From: an uncultured Oscillibacter sp.
Lineage (GTDB): Bacteria > Bacillota > Clostridia > Oscillospirales > Oscillospiraceae
Direction of reading: 5' to 3'
Assembly: GCA_902476875.1 (NCBI GenBank)
Contig: CABSFC010000050.1
Coordinates: forward strand, 1 to 17,611
Length of the DNA: 17,611 bases
Position numbers and translations under genes: made by a program. The notes beneath the pieces were generated by a model. It did not search any database and was not told the DNA's origin. It saw nothing but the letters and a program-made list of their open reading frames with translations. Positions 1 to 4,655 of this stretch are shown here, piece by piece. Position 1 is the stretch's first letter, and every line of letters begins with the position of its first letter.

Positions 1-379
1 CCACGCCGCCGCAGCCACGGGCCATCCGGCGGGCGGCCCGGATGCCCAGCGGCGTGGCCGCGTTGCCCAGCCCCAGCAGATTGGCCGACACATTGGCGGA
101 CACCGCCGCCAGGGTCTCATTGTCCCGGCAGGCGTCTGGCAGCAGCCGCCGCAGGAGGGGCCGGAAGGCCCGGGCCAGTCCAGCGGACAGTCCGCACACG
201 TTCATGATCTCCATCACGCCGCTCCACAGGCACAAAATGCCCGCCATGGAGACGCTCAGGTCGATGGCGGAGCGGGCGCCCTCCAGCGCGGCGTTCGCCA
301 CCGCGTCCAGGCTCCCGGTGAGGATGCCGAAAACCAGGGACAGCACCACCATCCCCGTCCAGACCCAGGCCATTGCCAT
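1..379 (-). CDS. spmA: Spore maturation protein A, N-terminal part (runs off the window)
   Basis: The minus-strand frame is open from an ATG at 379 to the window edge (about 126 residues) and has no stop. The protein begins MAMAWVWTGMVVLSLVFGIL, a hydrophobic helix, and later carries a segment like ANLLGLGNAATPLGIRA. That GLGNAATPxGI motif is the signature of SpmA and related nucleoside-recognition (Gate) domain membrane proteins. In Bacillus SpmA, with SpmB, is needed for spore core dehydration; that role is family knowledge. The start at 379 is chosen because a GGGGGG purine tract lies about 9 bases upstream; an in-frame ATG at 373 is the alternative. It is divergent from abrB. spmB would be expected just beyond the left edge, which cannot be seen here. 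Confidence 0.87.
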   Translation of the reverse strand, partial: MAMAWVWTGMVVLSLVFGILTGSLDAVANAALEGARSAIDLSVSMAGILCLWSGVMEIMNVCGLSAGLARAFRPLLRRLLPDACRDNETLAAVSANVSANLLGLGNAATPLGIRAARRMARGCGGV

Positions 380-439
380 TGGAAAAATCCCCCTTTTCTC
401 AAAATAATGTTAATTTTTTTAAATTATTTTGTTTATTAA

Positions 440-469
440 TTGACAAATTATGACAGGATGTGCTATTGT
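440..469 (+). promoter_or_regulatory. SigA-type promoter of abrB
   Basis: A consensus TTGACA at 440-445 is followed after 18 bases by TATTGT at 464-469, preceded by TGC (extended -10). Transcription would start near 476, leaving a leader of roughly 40 bases before the GTG start at 515. The spacer towards spmA is very AT-rich. Confidence 0.65.
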
Positions 470-514
470 GTTTGTTACGAGAACGTAAAAACCTGCGGAA
501 AAGGAGAGCACACT

Positions 515-757
515 GTGAAAGCGACAGGAATTGTGAGGAAAGTGGACGAGCTGGGCAGGATTGTACTCCCCATCGAGATGCGGCGCACCCTGGACATTGC
601 GGAAAAGGATGCACTGGAAATCTATGTGGAGGGCTCGTCCGTTATTCTGAAGAAGTACAAGCCCAGCTGTATTTTCTGTGACAGCGCCAAGGACATCACC
701 GTATTCAAGGGGAAAAACATCTGCCCCAAATGCCTGAAAGAGCTGAAAGGCCTGTAA
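515..757 (+). CDS. abrB: AbrB/SpoVT-type transition-state regulator
   Basis: This 80-residue protein starts KATGIVRKVDELGRIVLP after the initiator, the classic swapped-hairpin AbrB DNA-binding domain, followed by the EIRR-like helix seen as MRRTLDI. The C-terminal third has CIFC and CPKC pairs around ITVFKGKNI, as in many clostridial AbrB proteins, and probably binds zinc or aids oligomerisation. The GTG at 515 is chosen because AAGGAG at 501-506 sits 8 bases upstream and the family begins M-K-A-T-G. An upstream in-frame ATG at 440 lies inside the promoter and is not the start. AbrB-family proteins repress transition-state and sporulation genes; the targets here are unknown. It converges on rsmI, as in B. 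subtilis. Confidence 0.9.
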   Translation: MKATGIVRKVDELGRIVLPIEMRRTLDIAEKDALEIYVEGSSVILKKYKPSCIFCDSAKDITVFKGKNICPKCLKELKGL

Positions 758-790
758 CGCCACGCTGATGGAGCGCTGATGAAGAGGAAA

Positions 791-817
791 CGCCCCCGCG
801 GGAGATCCGCGAGGGCG
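791..817 (+). terminator. Terminator-like hairpin after abrB, upstream copy of a 27-bp direct repeat
   Basis: The arms CGCCC-C-CGCGG and CCGCG-A-GGGCG pair around a GAGAT loop with one C/A mismatch. The trailing T-tract (TCGATTTGTT) is broken. The identical 27 bases recur at 976-1002. It lies 33 bases after the abrB stop and is the natural abrB terminator. Confidence 0.6.
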
Positions 818-1002
818 TCGATTTGTTGAAACAGGACGGGACCGTTGGATACCGGGAAGGAAGATAGCTACGAAAGGAACCCAGGAGGGGTTCCTTTCGT
901 TTTCAATCGAAGTTTTTCTGAACGGAGTTCAGAAAAACTTGCTCAGCCATCTGAAAATTATTTTCAGATGGCTGCCGCCCCCGCGGGAGATCCGCGAGGG
1001 CG
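791..1002. repeat. Hairpin-rich unit bounded by 27-bp direct repeats
   Basis: This fills the 300-base gap between abrB and rsmI and shows no plausible gene. Two exact 27-bp copies (791-817 and 976-1002) are 185 bases apart. Between them lie three strong inverted repeats: 870-900 (13-bp stem, loop AGGAG), 910-940 (14-bp stem, loop GGA) and 944-974 (14-bp stem, loop TTA). The last ends one base before the downstream copy. TTCAATC follows the first hairpin. The unit at 15175-15399 has the same arrangement. Whether it is a small mobile element, an RNA or a stack of terminators cannot be decided from one window. Confidence 0.6.
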
Positions 1003-1009
1003 CGATTTT
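976..1009. terminator. Downstream copy of the 27-bp hairpin, with a T-tract
   Basis: The same hairpin as at 791-817 is followed here by CGATTTTTTT, giving a good plus-strand intrinsic terminator. For rsmI on the minus strand it lacks a following T-run; the hairpins at 944-974 and 910-940, with A/T-rich arms, could serve that gene. Confidence 0.55.
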
Positions 1010-1057
1010 TTTGAGAAATGGCCGCGCGGCCGGAAAGCGGAGCTCTCTACAGAGCCC

Positions 1058-1888
1058 TCACCGTCCCAGCGCGGCGGCGTACAGCTCGTTCTTGGAAAGC
1101 CCCGTGTGCTCCGCCACCTCCCTGGCGGCATCCTTCAGCCGGACGCCCTGGTCCCGCAGGGCCAGCACCTGGGCCACGCCCTCCTCCAGCGTGACGGCGG
1201 CCTCCCGCCGGGGCTCCGCTCCGGCTACCACCAGCACGAACTCCCCCTTGGGGGCGTTTTCCGCATAGTAGGCGGCGGCCTCCCCCAGCGTGCAGCGGCG
1301 GGTCTCCTCGTGGAGCTTCGTCAGCTCCCGGCACAGGGCCACCCGCCGGTCCGGGCCGAAGGCGGCGCACAGGTCGTCCAGCGTGGCGCGCAGCTTGTGG
1401 GGGGCTTCGTGGAAGATCATGGTCCGCTCCTCGTTTTTCAGGGACTCCAGATGCTCCCGGCGGCTCTTTTTGGCGACGCTCAGAAAGCCCTCAAAGGTGA
1501 ACCGCCCGGTGGGCAGGCCGCTGACCGCCAGAGCGTTCACCGCCGCGCAGCAGCCGGGGATGGCGATCACCGCCACGCCGTTTTCCGCGCATAGGCGCAC
1601 CAGGTCCTCGCCGGGGTCGGAGATGGCGGGGGTGCCCGCGTCCGTCACCAGGGCGCAGGACTCGCCCGCCAGCAGCCGGGACAGGATGGCCTGTCCGGCG
1701 GTGACGTGGTTGTGCTCGTGATAGCTGACCAAGGACTTTTTGACCCCGAAGTGGTTCAGCAGCTTGAGAGACACCCGGGTGTCCTCCGCCGCGATGAAGT
1801 CAACGGCCTCCAGCGTCTCCACCGCCCGGGGGGAGAGGTCCCCCAGGTTGCCGATGGGGGTGGCGACCAGATAGAGCGTGCCGCTCAT
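1058..1888 (-). CDS. rsmI: 16S rRNA (cytidine1402-2'-O)-methyltransferase RsmI
   Basis: The 276-residue protein has the normal RsmI length and begins with the diagnostic LYLVATPIGNLGDLSPRA. It continues with IAAEDTRVSLKLLNHF, the SAM-binding TDAGTPAISDPG loop near residue 83, and IPGCCAAVNALAVSGLP, all hallmarks of the tetrapyrrole-methylase fold family. RsmI 2'-O-methylates C1402 in the decoding centre of 16S rRNA in the cytoplasm (family knowledge). Its ATG overlaps the trmN6 stop by 4 bases (ATGA), so translation is probably coupled. It is the last gene of the minus-strand operon and converges with abrB. Confidence 0.96.
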   Translation of the reverse strand: MSGTLYLVATPIGNLGDLSPRAVETLEAVDFIAAEDTRVSLKLLNHFGVKKSLVSYHEHNHVTAGQAILSRLLAGESCALVTDAGTPAISDPGEDLVRLCAENGVAVIAIPGCCAAVNALAVSGLPTGRFTFEGFLSVAKKSRREHLESLKNEERTMIFHEAPHKLRATLDDLCAAFGPDRRVALCRELTKLHEETRRCTLGEAAAYYAENAPKGEFVLVVAGAEPRREAAVTLEEGVAQVLALRDQGVRLKDAAREVAEHTGLSKNELYAAALGR

Positions 1889-2619
1889 GGCGTTTCCTCC
1901 TGTTGTCTGAAATAGATGGCGTCCAGCTCCGCCGTGAGTGCGCCGTCACTGTTTTGCAGGATCAGGGGCGCTTCGATGGTCAGCCCCGGCTTCCCGCCCC
2001 GGCGGCCTTCCAGCAGCAGAAGGGAGGGCGCGGCTCCGGCGATTTTGCAGACGAAGCGCAGCCGCTTCGGCTCCATGGCCGCCGCCCGCAGGGCGCAGAG
2101 CAGGTCGCACAGACGCTCCGGCTTGTGGACCAGGCAGAGACTGCCGCCCCAGCGGAGCAGATACGACGCGGCGGCGCACACATCCTCCAGCGTGCAGGAA
2201 ACCTCTGCCCGGGCTGTCCGCAGAGCATCGGTCTGCGCCAGCCGTCCGCTGGCAGGCGGGTAGTACGGAGGGTTGCAGACCACCAGATCAAAGCTGCCGG
2301 TGGGAAAATCATTCTTGACCTCCCGCAGGTCCCCGTGCCGGAAGGTCAGGCGGTCCGACAGGGAATTTTCCGCAACGACCCGCTCCGCCAGACGGACGGC
2401 GGCCTCCTGGATGTCGATGCCGGTGACCCGCAGGTCCGGCTGGCGCTGCAGCAGCAGCAGGCCCAGCAGTCCCGCGCCGCAGCCCAGGTCGCACACCCGC
2501 AGCCCCGGCTTCAGGCGGGGCAGGGAGGACAGCAGAAACGTGTCCGTACCGGGACGGAACCGCTCGTCGTCATAGACGAAGCGAAAGCCGCCGGGGCAAA
2601 GGGATTCCCAGTATTCCAT
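1885..2619 (-). CDS. trmN6: tRNA1(Val) (adenine37-N6)-methyltransferase-like protein
   Basis: This 244-residue class I SAM methyltransferase shows motif I as VCDLGCGAGLLGLLL (residues about 42-56), an acidic GIDIQ at the end of strand 2, and the catalytic NPPYYPP motif of N6-adenine/N5-glutamine methyltransferases. A short N-terminal FRFVYDDERFRPGTDTFLLS matches the TrmN6/YfiC/YabB family. The ATG at 2619 is preceded by AAGGAGG and replaces a longer upstream frame that reaches into the neighbouring gene. It overlaps rsmI by 4 bases and lies 19 bases after the unknown 108-aa gene. The pairing with rsmI is conserved in Bacillus (yabB). Exact tRNA target is inferred from the family. Confidence 0.88.
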   Translation of the reverse strand: MEYWESLCPGGFRFVYDDERFRPGTDTFLLSSLPRLKPGLRVCDLGCGAGLLGLLLLQRQPDLRVTGIDIQEAAVRLAERVVAENSLSDRLTFRHGDLREVKNDFPTGSFDLVVCNPPYYPPASGRLAQTDALRTARAEVSCTLEDVCAAASYLLRWGGSLCLVHKPERLCDLLCALRAAAMEPKRLRFVCKIAGAAPSLLLLEGRRGGKPGLTIEAPLILQNSDGALTAELDAIYFRQQEETP

Positions 2620-2638
2620 AAGGGCCTCCTTTGGATGG

Positions 2639-2965
2639 TCAGAGACGGATGCCGAACACCTCGACGGTGATGCGGCCGTTTTTTCCAAAAAGTACACAGG
2701 ATACATATTTTCCCGGAGCGGAAAAGTCCAGCTCACAGCCGGAAGCCGTGGAAAAGGTCCCCTGAATGTCATAGCACAGGTCGGAGAAGTCGCCGAAAGG
2801 CGGGCGGGGCTTGTTTATGTCGATCCCCAAAGTGTCCAGAAATGCCGTCAGCTCCGGCAGATAACCGGAGAGGGCGACCGGAGCGGCGGGGCGCCTGGCA
2901 TAGTCCTGCCGGTTCGCGGCGGCATCCGTATGGAAGATATAGTCCTCATATAGAATGGCCCGCAT
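2639..2965 (-). CDS. Hypothetical protein, first gene of the trmN6-rsmI operon
   Basis: I do not recognise this 108-residue protein. It starts MRAILYEDYIFHTDAAANR, has no signal peptide or membrane segment, and contains IDINKPRPPFGDFSDLCYD in its centre and an alternating hydrophobic C-terminus (KYVSCVLFGKNGRITVEVFGI) that suggests beta strands. The ATG at 2965 has AAAGGTG 8 bases upstream and a SigA promoter at 2995-3023, so it is a real expressed gene. It ends 19 bases before trmN6. Co-transcription with two RNA methyltransferases makes a housekeeping role possible, but no function can be assigned. Confidence 0.75.
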   Translation of the reverse strand: MRAILYEDYIFHTDAAANRQDYARRPAAPVALSGYLPELTAFLDTLGIDINKPRPPFGDFSDLCYDIQGTFSTASGCELDFSAPGKYVSCVLFGKNGRITVEVFGIRL

Positions 2966-2994
2966 GGTATCAACACCTTTTACATGGTAGAATC

Positions 2995-3023
2995 ATTATA
3001 TCGGAAATGGCGGGGAACTGCAA
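2995..3023 (-). promoter_or_regulatory. SigA-type promoter of the unknown gene-trmN6-rsmI operon
   Basis: Read on the minus strand, TTGCAG (3023-3018) is separated by 17 bases from a perfect TATAAT (3000-2995). The start would fall near 2988, giving a leader of about 20 bases that contains the ribosome-binding site. Confidence 0.75.
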
Positions 3024-3024
3024 G

Positions 3025-3058
3025 ATGGAGCGTGGCCGCTTGGTATCACACGCTCCAT
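3025..3058. promoter_or_regulatory. 10-bp inverted repeat just upstream of the operon promoter
   Basis: ATGGAGCGTG at 3025-3034 and CACGCTCCAT at 3049-3058 are perfect inverted copies separated by 14 bases. The inner arm is one base from the -35 box of the minus-strand promoter, the usual place for an activator or repressor site. It could equally be a hairpin in ferredoxin read-through RNA. No regulator is identifiable. Confidence 0.4.
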
Positions 3059-3097
3059 ATACGTGGGCAGGCACAGCCCTTGTCTTGCCCATAAAAC

Positions 3098-3129
3098 ACA
3101 AAAAACCCCGCAGGCAAAGCCGGCGGGGC
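3098..3129 (-). terminator. Intrinsic terminator of the ferredoxin gene
   Basis: On the minus strand the hairpin uses CCCCGC (3128-3123) and GCGGGG (3111-3106), with an inner GGC/GCC helix and a TTT loop, followed by TTTTTTGTG. It starts 23 bases after the ferredoxin stop. Confidence 0.8.
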
Positions 3130-3151
3130 TTTTATGTATCCCTTTTAGAAA

Positions 3152-3325
3152 TTAGTCCTCGGGGACGATGGCGCTGTTGGGGCAGGTGTCGCTGCAGGAA
3201 CCGCAGTCCAGGCAGGCAGCGGCGTCGATGACATACTGGTCATCGCCCTGGCTGATAGCACCGGCGGGGCAAGCGTCCGCGCAGGAGCCGCAGCTCACGC
3301 AGGCAGAAGTGATCTTATAGGCCAT
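3152..3325 (-). CDS. 2[4Fe-4S] ferredoxin
   Basis: The 57-residue protein carries two CxxCxxCxxxCP clusters: C9, C12, C15, C19 and C38, C41, C44, C48, each followed by Pro. This is the clostridial ferredoxin pattern, binding two cubane clusters and carrying low-potential electrons for fermentation enzymes and hydrogenases. The acidic C-terminus (PED) is typical. The ATG at 3325 is preceded by GGAGGTG; an upstream in-frame ATG at 3340 overlaps that ribosome-binding site and is rejected. It has its own extended -10 promoter and terminator, so it is monocistronic and divergent from ctsR. Confidence 0.96.
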   Translation of the reverse strand: MAYKITSACVSCGSCADACPAGAISQGDDQYVIDAAACLDCGSCSDTCPNSAIVPED

Positions 3326-3355
3326 GGGAAGCACCTCCATTAGAATTGTACCCCC

Positions 3356-3383
3356 ATTGTAGCATAGAATTTCAAAAATGCAA
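3356..3383 (-). promoter_or_regulatory. Extended -10 promoter of the ferredoxin gene
   Basis: On the minus strand TTGCAT (3383-3378) is followed after 16 bases by TACAAT (3361-3356), preceded by TGC. The ribosome-binding site GGAGGTG follows about 20 bases downstream. Confidence 0.7.
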
Positions 3384-3485
3384 GAGCTCCGTTAAAATAA
3401 TAACGGGAATTTTCGAAAAAAATTTTCAAAACAGCGCGAAATGAAGGTTTGCCTAAACTAACCGTTAACAATTTGTTTTCAAATT

Positions 3486-3502
3486 GGTCAAAGAAAGTCA
3501 AA
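3486..3502 (+). promoter_or_regulatory. CtsR operator 1, upstream of the ctsR promoter
   Basis: GGTCAAA-GAA-AGTCAAA exactly fits the tandem-heptad CtsR consensus (A/GGTCAAA NAN A/GGTCAAA). It ends 9 bases before the -35 box. CtsR binding here would autoregulate the operon. Confidence 0.88.
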
Positions 3503-3511
3503 AATCAGCTA

Positions 3512-3539
3512 TTGACATTTGCGCGGGAAGTGCTATACT
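3512..3539 (+). promoter_or_regulatory. SigA promoter of the ctsR-mcsA-clpC operon
   Basis: A consensus TTGACA at 3512-3517 is followed after 16 bases by TATACT at 3534-3539, with TGC in front (extended -10). It is flanked on both sides by CtsR operators. The start would be near 3546, so an ATG at 3519 in the ctsR frame cannot be the start codon. Confidence 0.85.
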
Positions 3540-3554
3540 AAAAATCAGAAAGAA

Positions 3555-3592
3555 GGTCAAAGAAAGTCAAAGTCAAAGTCAAAATTGACTTT
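3555..3592 (+). promoter_or_regulatory. CtsR operator 2 plus extra heptads in the leader
   Basis: GGTCAAA-GAA-AGTCAAA at 3555-3571 is a second perfect operator, lying just downstream of the transcription start. It runs straight into two more GTCAAA units and ends in an 18-bp palindrome at 3575-3592 (AAAGTCAA-AA-TTGACTTT), so further CtsR half-sites exist in both orientations. Confidence 0.85.
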
Positions 3593-3614
3593 TACAGAAA
3601 GGGATGGTCGTCAA

Positions 3615-4067
3615 GTGGGTATTTCGGATCTGATCGCCAGCTTCCTTCAGGACAGTCTGGACGAGGCGGAGGACGGTGTGCTGGAGGTCCAGCGCAGCGA
3701 TCTGGCCCAGCGCTTCAACTGCGTGCCCAGCCAGATCAACTATGTGATGTCCACCCGCTTTTCCCCGGAGCGGGGCTATATCGTGGAGAGCCGACGGGGC
3801 GGCAACGGATACATCCGCATCACCCGGGTCCGGGTGGACCGGCAGACGCTGATGATGCATGTCATCAACTCCCTGGGTGACCGGGTGGACCTGCCGTCGG
3901 CCCGCGCCATCCTTAGCAACCTGGTACAGTCCGGGGCGCTGGAGGAGGACATCGGTCAGGCACTGCTGGCCGCCGTGAGTGACAAGGCCCTGGGGGCCGT
4001 ACCGCGAGAGAGCCGCGACAGCGTCCGGGCGGATATCATGAAGCAGGTGCTCATTCTGCGAGTTTGA
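3615..4067 (+). CDS. ctsR: CtsR, repressor of class III stress genes
   Basis: The 150-residue protein has the normal CtsR length. It shows ISDLIASFLQD at the N-terminus, the winged-helix segment FNCVPSQINYVMSTRFSPERGYIVESRRGG (residues about 35-63) and the C-terminal dimerisation domain. The GTG at 3615 is chosen because AAAGGGA lies 10-11 bases upstream, it gives the family length, and upstream in-frame codons lie within the operators. CtsR dimers bind tandem GTCAAA heptads and repress clp genes until heat inactivates them (family knowledge). The wing loop reads GGNG (residues 62-65) instead of the GGGG found in Bacillus. It is first in an operon with mcsA (61-base gap) and clpC. Confidence 0.93.
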   Translation: MGISDLIASFLQDSLDEAEDGVLEVQRSDLAQRFNCVPSQINYVMSTRFSPERGYIVESRRGGNGYIRITRVRVDRQTLMMHVINSLGDRVDLPSARAILSNLVQSGALEEDIGQALLAAVSDKALGAVPRESRDSVRADIMKQVLILRV

Positions 4068-4128
4068 TGGATGACCTGCGCGAAATTTGTCAACAAATAA
4101 TATATGAATCTTATAGGAGGAATTGATT

Positions 4129-4623
4129 ATGAAATGCGAGAATTGCGGTAAGAATGAAGTTACCTTTGTTTATCAGAGCAATATCAACGGCCACGTCACC
4201 GAGAAGCACCTTTGCAGCGAGTGCGCCGAGAAGCTGGGCTACTCCCAGAAGATCGCGGCCCACAGTCAGCGGATGATGCAGAGTTTCTTCGGCAACAGCT
4301 TCTTCGACGATTTCTTCTCTCCCGTGCCCAGTCTGCTGAGCCGTGTGGACCGGATGCTGGAGAATCCGTTCGACGACTTCTTCACCGACATGCCCGCCCT
4401 GAGCGCGGCCCCGGCGCAGCAGCAGGAGCAGACCCGGCAGAAGCAGGATGACCTGGTGAACCAGGAGGAGCAGAGCCGCTTCGCCTATATGCGCCAGATG
4501 AACGCCCTGCGGATGGAGATGAAGAAAGCCGTCCACCAGGAGAATTTCGAGCGGGCGGCGGAGCTGCGGGACCAGATCAAGGACCTGGAGACCCGGCACA
4601 AAGAACAGAAGGAAAGCAAGTAA
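4129..4623 (+). CDS. mcsA: McsA-like protein with zinc finger and UVR domain
   Basis: The 164-residue protein has CENC (C3, C6) and CSEC (C29, C32), one zinc-finger module, then a hydrophobic linker with two FDDFF motifs (about residues 61-65 and 86-90), a Gln/Glu-rich stretch, and a C-terminal UVR domain (NALRMEMKKAVHQENFERAA). Bacillus McsA has an additional CxxC set, absent here. McsA normally activates the arginine kinase McsB and adapts substrates to ClpC. No mcsB follows, so this protein may act on ClpC or CtsR directly (inference). The ATG at 4129 is 8 bases after AGGAGG; a TTG at 4123 is too close. It ends 32 bases before clpC. Confidence 0.88.
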   Translation: MKCENCGKNEVTFVYQSNINGHVTEKHLCSECAEKLGYSQKIAAHSQRMMQSFFGNSFFDDFFSPVPSLLSRVDRMLENPFDDFFTDMPALSAAPAQQQEQTRQKQDDLVNQEEQSRFAYMRQMNALRMEMKKAVHQENFERAAELRDQIKDLETRHKEQKESK

Positions 4624-4655
4624 CTGCGGATGTCCCAAAAGGGAGGTAAAAGAAC

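Noticed and set aside
42..407. Plus-strand 121-codon frame at the left edge
   Set aside because: It is antisense to the SpmA frame, which carries the GLGNAATP motif and a ribosome-binding site.
3555..3584. Short GTCAAA repeats as a possible CRISPR or tandem-repeat locus
   Set aside because: The units are 6-7 bases with no spacers and match the CtsR operator consensus.
3519..3614. N-terminal extension of CtsR from the ATG at 3519
   Set aside because: The ATG sits just after the -35 box, before the transcription start, and the extension would encode the operator heptads. The GTG at 3615 gives normal length.
4087..4115. Possible internal promoter (TTGTCA) between ctsR and mcsA
   Set aside because: No acceptable -10 box at the right spacing; the genes are best read as one operon.
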